A stretch of 18,390 nucleotides of DNA from QHWK01 sp035315685 (GTDB lineage: Bacteria; Acidobacteriota; Vicinamibacteria; Vicinamibacterales; CAVVIG01). The notes below the pieces were generated by a model. That model saw nothing but the letters and a program-made list of their open reading frames with translations, did not search any database and was not told the DNA's origin. This document shows, piece after piece, positions 1 through 6,756 of the stretch. The stretch covers positions 1-18,390 of the forward strand of contig DATFXR010000017.1 of assembly GCA_035315685.1 (NCBI GenBank), written 5' to 3'. The position numbers were made by a program, and so were the translations under genes. The stretch's first letter is position 1, and each line of letters opens with the position of its first letter.

Positions 1-585
1 GATGTGAGCAGTGGACGTGCCGGCATTCATGATCCACACACCGTTCTCCCGCCGCTGCTCAGGCAGGCCGAGCGACGCCTGCGTCGCGCCCGGCACGGCG
101 ATCGTCACCTCGTGAGGGGACGCATGCTCCGGATCAGGGCCTGATACGTGGTACCAGATCGACCCGAACTCGGGCTTCGCGCGCGTACCTGCCTGCTCCA
201 GGTCCTTGAGCATCGCTTCCGACTTCGCCCGGTCGCCTGACGCCTCGGCTTTCAGGTTCTGCGCTTCGCGGGGCAGATTGCCGAGGCTCGTGCACTGGAC
301 GGCGAACGCCGGCTGAAGCGGAAAACCGGACCGGTCGTAGCAGACCAGGCCATTGGTTCCTTTCCTCAACGTGTCGTAGGTGAAGTCCGATTTCCACTTG
401 ATGACGGTCGCCTGATTGCCCAGCGCAGCCGGCGCGGCGAGCAGGGCCTTGTCCACGTCCGCCTGCGACGCACCCGGTTCCAGAGGCGCCGGTGGCGCCG
501 GCGCCGCGCCGCGGCGTCCCTGCGCCCACACGCTGACCGAAACGGCCACGACCGCCACGAGAAGAATCGGCATGATGCGTTTCAT
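1..585 (-). CDS. Secreted conserved hypothetical protein, C-terminus cut by window edge
   Basis: The visible part is 195 residues from ATG at 585 and is still open at position 1. Residues 1-21 form a signal peptide (MKRIMP, a hydrophobic run, then VWAQ), so the protein is exported. A Pro/Ala linker follows to about residue 38. The mature part contains LRKGTNGLVCYD near 73-84, and the last visible residues include GVWIMNAGT and AHI. From memory, these match a family of secreted proteins of unknown function common in Acidobacteriota, with a motif of the type NGxxCY near the N-terminus and a WIMxAGTxxAH ending. If so, only a few residues are missing. A GAGG ribosome-binding site lies 7 nt upstream of the ATG. 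It lies downstream of the sialidase-like gene on the same strand, probably co-transcribed. The family link is a recollection; the function is unknown. Confidence 0.75.
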   Translation of the reverse strand, partial: MKRIMPILLVAVVAVSVSVWAQGRRGAAPAPPAPLEPGASQADVDKALLAAPAALGNQATVIKWKSDFTYDTLRKGTNGLVCYDRSGFPLQPAFAVQCTSLGNLPREAQNLKAEASGDRAKSEAMLKDLEQAGTRAKPEFGSIWYHVSGPDPEHASPHEVTIAVPGATQASLGLPEQRRENGVWIMNAGTSTAHI

Positions 586-686
586 GGTGTGACCTCAACA
601 GTCTGGATGACGCGGTTCATTTCTTCGATCGACGATTGGAAACGAGGGGCCGGCGGCGCACACAGCAGTCCGGCCGTCCAGAACAC
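582..686 (-). CDS. Possible small ORF (34 aa, GTG start) between two minus-strand genes
   Basis: After the TGA of the sialidase-like gene (719-717) the same reading frame stays open to a TGA at 584-582, which overlaps the ATG of the next gene as ATGA. The frame uses mostly G or C at third codon positions, as real genes here do, and encodes a hydrophobic stretch (FWTAGLLCAPPAP) and an acidic stretch (SSIEEMNRVIQTVEVTP). The first plausible start is GTG at 686, with no clear ribosome-binding site. It could be a tiny translated leader for the downstream gene, a read-through extension of the upstream gene, or the remnant of an eroded gene. The evidence is compositional only. Confidence 0.25.
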   Translation of the reverse strand: MFWTAGLLCAPPAPRFQSSIEEMNRVIQTVEVTP

Positions 687-716
687 CGTGGTGAAGACGA
701 GGGCCAGCTCGATCGC

Positions 717-1742
717 TCATTGAAGCACGCTCGGATCGAAGGCCACGTGCTTGATCCGCTGGCGCTTCCACGTGTAGGTGATGTGAACCAGGCCGTCGGC
801 GGCGCTTTGAATCACCGCCGGGTACGAGTACTCCCCCGCATCGCGTTCGAGCACGAGCGCTGCCTTCCACGTCTTTCCATCCCGAGACACTGCCACGTTC
901 AGCGGCGAACGGCCTTGCGTGGTGTGGTTGTAGACAATCAGCTGGCGGCCGTCGCGCAGCGTCACCGCGTCGATGCCCGAGTTGGGGTTTGGCAGCGACG
1001 TGAGGACAATCGGACTCCACGTCCGTCCGCCGTCAGTCGACCAGGTTTCGAAGATGCGCTGAGAGCGGGTGCGACCGACCGCCTGCAGCTTGCCGTCCGG
1101 ATGCACGAGAATGCTCGGCTGGATCGCGTCGATCGCAGGCCCGTCGTCGGCAGCAGGAGAGGATGTCGTCCACGTGAGTCCGCCGTCAGTCGTGCGCTCG
1201 AAATGGACACGCCATTTGCTCGGACGATCGGTGGACTCGGTGCTGCTGCCCGCGACGAGCGCGCCGTCGGAAAGCCGCACCGGCTTGTTCTTGATCGGAC
1301 CGAGGATGCCGTCCGGAAGGCGCCGCGCCTCGCTCCACGTCCGCCCGCTGTCACGCGAGGTTCGAACCATGCCCCACCACGTCTGCGGGCTCGGTCCAAC
1401 TTTGTAGAACAGCATCAGCGCAGCGCCGGGCACGTCGACCAGGACCGGATTCCAGCACGGTTGGCGGACGCCGTCCTGCGCGCCGGTCGCGATCTCGATC
1501 GGCGCCGTCCACCTGTCTTGCTCGCGTCGCGAGAGCCAGATGCCGACGTCGGCTGCGCCTTCACGCGTACCGCCGAACCATGCAGCGACGAGCCCGTCCC
1601 GTGTCTCGACGATCGTCGACGCGTGCGCGCTCGCGAAAGGCGCCGTCTCGAACACGAACTCGCCGTCGATCGGTGGAACCATCATGCCCAGGGCGAGCGC
1701 GATCGCGGGCAGCGCGTGCTGAGTGGAGTGGTTGGCGCGCAT
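717..1742 (-). CDS. Sialidase-like BNR/Asp-box beta-propeller protein (predicted neuraminidase family)
   Basis: The product is 341 aa. Four Asp-box motifs of the form S-x-D-x-G-x-T-W are visible: SRDSGRTW (129-136), TTDGGLTW (184-191), STDGGRTW (235-242) and SRDGKTW (286-292). Other family blocks are FYKVGPSPQTWWG (112-124), GPIKNKP (148-154), LPNPNSG (250-256), YNHTTQGRSPLNVA (271-284) and GEYSYPAVIQ (303-312). These fit the predicted neuraminidase group (COG4692-like), which forms a six-bladed propeller and probably hydrolyses or lyses a glycan. I do not see the N-terminal RIP arginine motif of true sialidases, so sialic acid as substrate is unproven. A TTG at 1787 would extend the protein by 15 residues. 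The ATG at 1742 is preferred because a TACAAT box lies just upstream. Residues 8-24 form a weak signal-like segment, so export is likely but not certain. Confidence 0.85.
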   Translation of the reverse strand: MRANHSTQHALPAIALALGMMVPPIDGEFVFETAPFASAHASTIVETRDGLVAAWFGGTREGAADVGIWLSRREQDRWTAPIEIATGAQDGVRQPCWNPVLVDVPGAALMLFYKVGPSPQTWWGMVRTSRDSGRTWSEARRLPDGILGPIKNKPVRLSDGALVAGSSTESTDRPSKWRVHFERTTDGGLTWTTSSPAADDGPAIDAIQPSILVHPDGKLQAVGRTRSQRIFETWSTDGGRTWSPIVLTSLPNPNSGIDAVTLRDGRQLIVYNHTTQGRSPLNVAVSRDGKTWKAALVLERDAGEYSYPAVIQSAADGLVHITYTWKRQRIKHVAFDPSVLQ

Positions 1743-1755
1743 CGCTGACGGCGCG

Positions 1756-1761
1756 ATTGTA
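1756..1761 (-). promoter_or_regulatory. Putative -10 box (TACAAT) for the sialidase-like gene
   Basis: TACAAT reads on the minus strand, 13 nt before the ATG at 1742. Transcription from it would give a leader of only about 7 nt, consistent with the absence of a Shine-Dalgarno sequence at this ATG. No convincing -35 box is seen. Confidence 0.35.
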
Positions 1762-1891
1762 TCGCGTCCGAAGCTCCGGACAGGCAATCTGTGTTGCTCG
1801 AGCTCGAGAAAGGCCCGGTTCCAAAGCAGGGCGATCGTTCGAGACGTGTTCGGTATCCGCAGACGCAGCGTTTTGTTATTCGTTCACGGAA

Positions 1892-1909
1892 GTCGGTCCT
1901 CGCACCGAC
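1892..1909 (+). promoter_or_regulatory. Inverted repeat in the leader of the DUF4410-like gene
   Basis: GTCGGT at 1892-1897 pairs with ACCGAC at 1904-1909 across a 6-nt loop. Together with the next inverted repeat (1922-1940) it would fold the 5' leader of the gene at 1967 into two consecutive stem-loops. It lies in the 224-nt divergent gap, which holds no gene. It could be an mRNA structure or an operator. Confidence 0.3.
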
Positions 1910-1921
1910 GTCGTTCACGTC

Positions 1922-1940
1922 CGTTCGCATGCCGCGAACG
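1922..1940 (+). promoter_or_regulatory. Second inverted repeat in the leader of the DUF4410-like gene
   Basis: CGTTCGC at 1922-1928 and GCGAACG at 1934-1940 are a perfect 7-bp inverted repeat around a 5-nt loop. It ends 26 nt before the ATG at 1967 and leaves the GAGG ribosome-binding site (about 1952) free. Confidence 0.35.
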
Positions 1941-1966
1941 AGCCGAAACTCGAGGATGGAACTCGC

Positions 1967-2449
1967 ATGAAGCACGCGTTGCTGTTCGTGGTCACCTCAC
2001 TCCTGACGCCTATTGCCGTATTTGCGCAGGAGAAACCGGTCATCGTCGTTCAGGAGTTCACCGCCGCGCCGGGTGTGGAGTGGCCGTATGACATGAAGAC
2101 GATGCAGGCGCAAACGGTTGCCGAGCTCAGAGTGTCGCTCGGCAAGACATTCGACATCGTCGCGGACGCGCCGTCCGAGGCGCACAGCCGCGTCTACACG
2201 CTCGCAGTCAAAATCGACGATTGGCGCCATGGCAACGCGGCCAAACGCATGTTGGTCGGCATGGGCTCCGGGCGCGAGGCAGCAGACATTTCGTACCGCC
2301 TCGCCGATGCGTCGTCTACGGCGGTGGTCGACCGGAAGGACACGATCCGCACCAACTTCTACGCGCAAGGGTCCGGCTCGGTCGGCACGCTGGCACATCC
2401 GATTGCCGACAAGATCACCGATCGCATCAACGAGGCGAAGCTCAAGTAA
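1967..2449 (+). CDS. Exported small protein, DUF4410-like
   Basis: The product is 160 aa. Residues 1-20 are a clear signal peptide (MKHALLFVVTSLLTPIAVFA, cleavage before QEKP), so it is periplasmic or envelope-associated. The mature part has a short alpha/beta layout: VIVVQEF (25-31), a putative helix at about 45-60, FDIVADAP (62-69), then AAKRMLVGMGSGREAADISYRLADA (91-115), VVDRKD (120-125) and a C-terminal helix to 160. The block with K-R-x-L-V-G-x-G-x-G followed by a beta-hairpin and V-V-D-R resembles DUF4410-type proteins, whose function is unknown; this is by recollection. The ATG at 1967 is chosen because it starts the signal peptide and has GAGG and GGA upstream. The frame is open further upstream but reads as Arg-rich non-coding sequence. 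The trehalase gene follows 41 nt downstream, so co-transcription is possible. Confidence 0.75.
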   Translation: MKHALLFVVTSLLTPIAVFAQEKPVIVVQEFTAAPGVEWPYDMKTMQAQTVAELRVSLGKTFDIVADAPSEAHSRVYTLAVKIDDWRHGNAAKRMLVGMGSGREAADISYRLADASSTAVVDRKDTIRTNFYAQGSGSVGTLAHPIADKITDRINEAKLK

Positions 2450-2465
2450 GGGCGAGCGCTTTTTT

Positions 2466-2494
2466 GCATCCGCGGAAGTAGGATCCGCGGATGC
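2466..2494 (+). promoter_or_regulatory. Perfect hairpin enclosing the ribosome-binding site and start codon of the trehalase gene
   Basis: GCATCCGCGG (2466-2475) and CCGCGGATGC (2485-2494) are exact reverse complements, 10 bp with 9 or 10 GC-rich contacts possible, around the 9-nt loop AAGTAGGAT. The loop carries the Shine-Dalgarno AGGA (2480-2483) and the right arm contains the ATG (2491-2493). A run of six T (2460-2465) lies just before it. On mRNA this would bury the start codon in a stem, suggesting translational control. Alternatively it could be a protein-binding palindrome. Confidence 0.5.
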
Positions 2495-4650
2495 ACAGGC
2501 TTCTCGGGTTCGTTCTCGGCGTCGCGCTGTTCCTGACGCCAGTCGCGGGCCAGAACGACGTGCGGCCGCCGGCAGTCGCGATCGCCGCGGCGCCGGCGCG
2601 CGCCGCCGGCCAGACGGCCGCCCCACCTTCGGCCGGTTTCCCGACAGAGACCAGGATTCAGAACGTCCGCCAGTACATCCGGCGGATGTGGTCGGTGCTG
2701 ACGCGCTCCACGCGCGACCTCGCGCGCGCCGCTCCAGATCCGAAGGTACACGTAGCGGCCGGAGAGGCGTGGCCGGTGTACGTCGCCGCCGACGAGGACC
2801 GGGAGGCCATCGCGCGGACACTCCGGACCGTTCTGTCGCCGGACGATGTCCGGCAGATCGACCTCCGGCAGCTGCCCGCGGCGCCGAACCAGATTCGCGA
2901 GCAGGGGCTGCTGTATCTCCCGCATCCCTACGTTGTGCCCGGCGGGCGCTTCAACGAGATGTACGGCTGGGACAGCTACTTCATCGCGCGCGGTCTGCTG
3001 CGCGACAACGAGATCGGCCTCGCGCGGGACATGACCGACAACTTCCTGTACGAGATCGGCCATTACGGCATGATCCTGAACGCCAACCGCACGTACTTCC
3101 TGACACGATCCCAGCCGCCATTCCTGACCGAAATGATCCTTGGCGTTTACGAGCGGACCAACGATCGCCAGTGGCTGCGATCAACGCTCCCGGCCATCGA
3201 TCGCTACTATGCGTTCTGGACGACGCCGCCGCACCGGGTCGATGCGAACGGCCTCTCGCGCTACTTCGATCTCGGTGACGGTCCCGCCCCCGAAGTCGTC
3301 GCTGCCGAGCGCGACGCGCAGGGCCTGACGCACTACGACCGCGTCCGCGATTACTTTCGGTCGCACGAGGTTATGGACTACGACGTGTCGCAGTTCTACG
3401 ACCGGGCCGCCGATCGCCTCAGCGCCCTCTTCTACAAGGGCGACCGCTCGATGCGCGAGTCGGGATTCGATCCGTCGAACCGGTTCGGGCCCTTCAGCGC
3501 CGACATCATCCACTACACGCCCGTGTGCCTGAATGTGCTGTTGTACCGGATGGAAGAGGAGGCATCGCGGATCCACTCGATCGTGGGAAGCGCCTCGGCG
3601 GCGGCGGAGTGGCGGGCGCGCGCCGAGCGGCGCCGGCAGGGCATCGACAGCTTCCTGTGGGATCCAGAGGCGGGCCTGTACTTCGACTACAACTTCGAAA
3701 CCCGGCAGCGGCGACGCTACGAATTCGCGACGACGTTCTATCCGCTGTGGGCCGGCATCGCGAAGCCCGACCAGGCGCGCCGGGTGGTTGCCAACCTGCC
3801 CAAGTTCGAGGCGCCGGGCGGGCTGCTGACCAGCACGGTCACCTCGGGCAGCCAGTGGGATTCCCCCTACGGCTGGGCGCCGCTGCAACTCATCGCCGTC
3901 GAGGGACTGCGGCGCTACGGCTTCAACGCGGACGCCGATCGGCTCGCGCGCAAGTTCCTTTCGCTCGTCGTCGACGACTTCGACGCACACGGCACGATCG
4001 TCGAGAAGTACGACGTGCGGCGACGCTCGTCGGATCTCGGCAGCGGCCTGCACTTCGGGTACACGTCGAACGAGGCTGGATTTGGCTGGACCAATGCCGC
4101 GGTGCTCGACCTGCTCGCGGGACTGAACCGCACGCGACGCGCCGCAGCGGGGGCGAACCTGGGAGTCCGGTCCGAACCGCCCAGACGGGACGTGGGCCGC
4201 TTCGAGCTCGGCATCGGCATCCGCGCCGGCGCGCCGCGGGCGGATATCCGCACGCCCGCGGCGCTCAAGAAAACGCTGCAGGACACACCATCGATCACCT
4301 ATCCACAGGACGGCGCAAGCAGAGGAACCATCGAGAGAATGCTCGAGCAGATGGGCATCGCCGCCGATGTGAAGCCCAAGATCATCCTCGCGCCCGGCTC
4401 CGGGCCGGCGACCGAGAGCGTCGCCGCAGGCAAGGCGGCGATGGTCATCACGTTATTCAGCGAGATCGTGCCGATTCACGGCGTCGAGGTTCTGGGAGCC
4501 CTTCCCGGGGAATACCAATCGGACATCCGCTTTGCAGCAGCCACCAGCACGACGTCGCAGAATGGCGAGGCCGCGAAGGCGCTCATCGCGTTTCTCTCGG
4601 GACCCAGGGCCGCGCCCGTTCTCAAGGCAAAGGGAATCGAACCCCGTTAG
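2491..4650 (+). CDS. treA: Exported GH37 trehalase fused to the C-terminal part of a ModA-like periplasmic binding protein
   Basis: The product is 719 aa. A signal peptide covers 1-21 (MHRLLGFVLGVALFLTPVAGQ). Residues about 50-546 are a periplasmic trehalase that splits alpha,alpha-trehalose into two glucoses. Both family signatures are present: PGGRFNEMYGWDSY (150-163) and QWDSPYGWAP (455-464). The likely general acid is D327 in ESGFDPSNR and the likely base is E505 in VEKYDV, by analogy with E. coli TreA. The trehalase part ends near FGWTNAAVLDLLAGLNR (531-547), the usual end of the family at about 550 residues. A short linker is followed by about 150 residues that match the distal part of ModA-like solute-binding proteins: GIGIRAGAPRADI (574-586), then the SITYP segment, FSEIVPIHGVEVLGALPGEYQ and ALIAFLSGP. 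The proximal lobe of that protein is absent, so ligand binding is doubtful. A hairpin covers the start codon. Confidence 0.9.
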   Translation: MHRLLGFVLGVALFLTPVAGQNDVRPPAVAIAAAPARAAGQTAAPPSAGFPTETRIQNVRQYIRRMWSVLTRSTRDLARAAPDPKVHVAAGEAWPVYVAADEDREAIARTLRTVLSPDDVRQIDLRQLPAAPNQIREQGLLYLPHPYVVPGGRFNEMYGWDSYFIARGLLRDNEIGLARDMTDNFLYEIGHYGMILNANRTYFLTRSQPPFLTEMILGVYERTNDRQWLRSTLPAIDRYYAFWTTPPHRVDANGLSRYFDLGDGPAPEVVAAERDAQGLTHYDRVRDYFRSHEVMDYDVSQFYDRAADRLSALFYKGDRSMRESGFDPSNRFGPFSADIIHYTPVCLNVLLYRMEEEASRIHSIVGSASAAAEWRARAERRRQGIDSFLWDPEAGLYFDYNFETRQRRRYEFATTFYPLWAGIAKPDQARRVVANLPKFEAPGGLLTSTVTSGSQWDSPYGWAPLQLIAVEGLRRYGFNADADRLARKFLSLVVDDFDAHGTIVEKYDVRRRSSDLGSGLHFGYTSNEAGFGWTNAAVLDLLAGLNRTRRAAAGANLGVRSEPPRRDVGRFELGIGIRAGAPRADIRTPAALKKTLQDTPSITYPQDGASRGTIERMLEQMGIAADVKPKIILAPGSGPATESVAAGKAAMVITLFSEIVPIHGVEVLGALPGEYQSDIRFAAATSTTSQNGEAAKALIAFLSGPRAAPVLKAKGIEPR

Positions 4651-4674
4651 ACCAGGAGTGCGGCGCCGAGCCCA

Positions 4675-4704
4675 CTGCCACCATCGCTGGCCCTGATGGG
4701 GCAG
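4675..4704 (+). terminator. Strong hairpin downstream of the trehalase gene (terminator-like, no T tract)
   Basis: CTGCC, a bulged A at 4680, then CCATC pair with GATGG and GGCAG across a 9-nt loop (4686-4694), giving a 10-bp stem 25 nt after the stop codon. No run of T follows, so it may stabilise the 3' end or act with Rho rather than as a classical intrinsic terminator. Confidence 0.35.
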
Positions 4705-4748
4705 TCGCGTGACAACCCTTCGACGCTCGTAACCGAACCATCGATTCT

Positions 4749-4756
4749 GATAGCAT
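4749..4756 (+). promoter_or_regulatory. Putative extended -10 box upstream of the GMC dehydrogenase gene
   Basis: TGATAGCAT includes an extended TG element and a TAGCAT hexamer (4751-4756). It would place transcription start near 4763, upstream of both candidate start codons (4791 and 4830). A near-palindrome, CTCCG (4765-4769) and CGGAG (4776-4780), lies just after it at the expected transcript start and could be an operator. Confidence 0.35.
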
Positions 4757-4829
4757 CCAGGACACTCCGTACGTTCGGAGCTGATCGAGTGTGACGATCG
4801 GTCCGGCCGACCAACTGAGGATCAGCCTC

Positions 4830-6293
4830 GTGATTACCTCCGCTGCTCCAGCGCGAAACGAGGCCTTCGATCTGATCCTGATCGGCAGTGGCTTCGCTTC
4901 CTCATTCTTTCTGCACCGCTATCTGCAGCGCGCGCCGGATGCCGCTCGCGTGCTCGTTCTCGAGCGGGGCGAGCTTCGCGATCATCAGTGGCAGCTCACG
5001 CACGGCGGCGAGCTCGAGCGGCAGGGGCTGGCGAGCTACCAGGGTGAGCGTTCAACCAAGCCATGGATGTTTCGTCTGACCGTCGGCGGCAGCTCGAACT
5101 GCTGGTGGGCCTGCACGCCCAGATTCCTACCCGAAGATTTCCGCCTGCGAACGGTATACGGTGTCGCCCGCGACTGGCCGCTGTCGTACGGCGATCTCGA
5201 GACGCACTACTGTGATGCCGAGGAGATCATGGCGGTGTCTGGACCGGACGACGGCTCGCCGTATCCGCGAAGCCGAAACTACCCGCAGCCGCCGCACCGG
5301 CTGTCGCAGCCGGATCGTCTGTTCAAGGCGCGCTTTCCCGGCGCGTTCTTCAACCAACCCACCGCGCGTCCCAGCCGGGCGCTCGATTCGGGGCGTCCGC
5401 GCTGCTGTGCGAGCGGCGTATGCGCGATGTGCCCGATCGACTCCAAGTTCACCATTCTCAATGGTCTCCTGCACCTGTACCAGGCGGACCCGCGGGTGAC
5501 GCTGCTCACCGGTGCCACTGTCACGGCGATCGACACCGCGAATACACGGGCGACCGGCGTCCGCTACGAGCTGGCGGGTGCAGAGCGTCTCGCGCGCGCG
5601 GACGTTGTCGGCCTTGGCGCCAATGCCGTATTCAATCCGTTTCTGCTCCTGCAATCGGGGCTTGATGACGGAACGGTCGGGCGCGGACTGGTCGAGCAAG
5701 CGTCGAGCAACGTCGTCGTGGATCTGAGCGGCGTCGACAATTTCCAGGGAAGCACGAGCATCACCGGGCACGGCTACATGCTCTACGCAGGGGATCACCG
5801 CCGAACGCGCGCCGGCTGCCTGATGGAATCGTGGAATGTGCCGCTGCTGCGAGACGCGCGCGGCAAGTGGCGCCAGCGCATCCGGCTGAAGTTCATCTAC
5901 GAAGATCTTCCACAAGCGCACAATCGAGTGATGCTGGGGTCGCAACCCGGATCCCCGCAGGTCGTCTACTCGGGCCGCTCCGAATACGCACAGCGAGGAC
6001 TCGACGCGCTGGAGTCGAACCTTGTGCAGGTGCTCGATGCGCTGCCGGTCGAGCGGTACCGCATCACCCCGCCAGGGCCGACTTCGACGGAGGGCCACGT
6101 TCTGGGGACGACGCCGATGGGGAACGACCCCGCAGTGAGCGTCGTCGATCGCCATCTGGTTCATCATCGTGCGCGCAATCTTCTGGTGCTGGGCGGGAGC
6201 GTGTTCCCGACGATTTCGCCAGCTAATCCGACGCTCACGATTTGCGCGCTCTCGCTGTGGGCCGCCGATCGTCTAGCGAAATCAATGGGTTGA
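4830..6293 (+). CDS. GMC-family FAD dehydrogenase with Fe-S type cysteine cluster (glucose/gluconate dehydrogenase-like large subunit)
   Basis: Read from GTG at 4830 the product is 487 aa. This start has GAGGA 8 nt upstream; an in-frame GTG at 4791 would add 13 residues. The N-terminus carries the FAD-binding Rossmann motif (LILIGSGFASS, about residues 15-25), and the GMC block TVGGSSNCWW follows near 84-93. CCASGVCAMCPID (192-204) has cysteines at 192, 193, 198 and 201. This resembles the CC-x4-C-x3-C 3Fe-4S motif recalled for the catalytic subunit of bacterial FAD-glucose dehydrogenase. The C-terminal block has the catalytic His of EGHVLGTTPMG (H423) and Asn of SPANPTLT (N466). The enzyme probably oxidises a sugar or alcohol and passes electrons to the respiratory chain. 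It has no signal of its own. The Tat-signal protein encoded 6 nt downstream is the likely export partner. The substrate cannot be told from sequence. Confidence 0.85.
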   Translation: MITSAAPARNEAFDLILIGSGFASSFFLHRYLQRAPDAARVLVLERGELRDHQWQLTHGGELERQGLASYQGERSTKPWMFRLTVGGSSNCWWACTPRFLPEDFRLRTVYGVARDWPLSYGDLETHYCDAEEIMAVSGPDDGSPYPRSRNYPQPPHRLSQPDRLFKARFPGAFFNQPTARPSRALDSGRPRCCASGVCAMCPIDSKFTILNGLLHLYQADPRVTLLTGATVTAIDTANTRATGVRYELAGAERLARADVVGLGANAVFNPFLLLQSGLDDGTVGRGLVEQASSNVVVDLSGVDNFQGSTSITGHGYMLYAGDHRRTRAGCLMESWNVPLLRDARGKWRQRIRLKFIYEDLPQAHNRVMLGSQPGSPQVVYSGRSEYAQRGLDALESNLVQVLDALPVERYRITPPGPTSTEGHVLGTTPMGNDPAVSVVDRHLVHHRARNLLVLGGSVFPTISPANPTLTICALSLWAADRLAKSMG

Positions 6294-6299
6294 TCAGCA

Positions 6300-6698
6300 T
6301 TGACACGCCGGAAGTTTCTTCAAGCCGTGGCGGTGTGCGGGGCGGCGCTGGGCGCCGGCTGGGTCGCCACACGCGATTCGTTCGGATCACTGGTCGATCG
6401 CGTCTCCGCGCGGCTCCTCGCCCTGGCCATGAGCCCCGAACAGCGCCTGCGCGCGCATTTTCATTACCTGGATCTCGACCCCTCGGGCGTCAGGCAGTAC
6501 CTGTCCGACTATCAGCTCCACCACGGCAGCTTCTCACGCTATTCGCCATTCTCGACCGACGTCTATCTGCGCTACCTGTTGTCCACTGACTTCTTCCGCC
6601 ATGGCGCCGACCAACGCAGACGGATTGCGTACGTCGCCTTCTACGACCCGTATGTCACGCCGTGCAACAATTCGCTCGCAGAGTTCGACGGCAAGTAG
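6300..6698 (+). CDS. Tat-signal small partner protein of the GMC dehydrogenase (gamma-subunit-like)
   Basis: The product is 132 aa, starting at TTG 6300. This is the only possible start, because the frame is closed by the stop of the preceding gene 6 nt upstream. It opens with a twin-arginine signal (TRRKFLQ, then the hydrophobic AVAVCGAALGAGWVA), so it is exported folded. The mature part is short and helical, with FLxxD-like blocks and conserved-looking YLLSTDFF (92-99) and FYDPYVTPC (114-122). In bacterial FAD-glucose and gluconate dehydrogenases a small Tat-signal subunit carries the signal-less GMC subunit across the membrane. The position, spacing and signal fit that role. The sequence is too divergent for me to assign it to the known gamma-subunit family with confidence. 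There is no clear Shine-Dalgarno, so translation may be coupled to the upstream gene. Confidence 0.7.
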   Translation: MTRRKFLQAVAVCGAALGAGWVATRDSFGSLVDRVSARLLALAMSPEQRLRAHFHYLDLDPSGVRQYLSDYQLHHGSFSRYSPFSTDVYLRYLLSTDFFRHGADQRRRIAYVAFYDPYVTPCNNSLAEFDGK

Positions 6699-6756
6699 CG
6701 CACAAACGGCGATGGAGTTGGCGCGTGCCTTGCCGGATGATGGGAATAATCGTGTT

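Noticed and set aside
600..720. ATGA-overlap frame after the sialidase-like gene beginning at ATG 720
   Set aside because: The frame is Arg- and His-rich with near-random third-position composition. The neighbouring frame looks more gene-like.
717..1742. Calling the propeller protein a true sialidase
   Set aside because: Asp-boxes are present, but I do not see the N-terminal RIP arginine motif of authentic sialidases, so only a family-level name is used.
636..1748. Long plus-strand open frame (370 codons) opposite the sialidase-like gene
   Set aside because: It is Arg-rich with no recognisable motif, while the minus strand encodes clear Asp-box repeats. Long antisense frames are expected at this GC content.
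2450..2465. Intrinsic terminator at the T6 run after the DUF4410-like gene
   Set aside because: The only stem before the T run is about 4 bp with a long loop. The strong hairpin lies after the T run and overlaps the next start codon.
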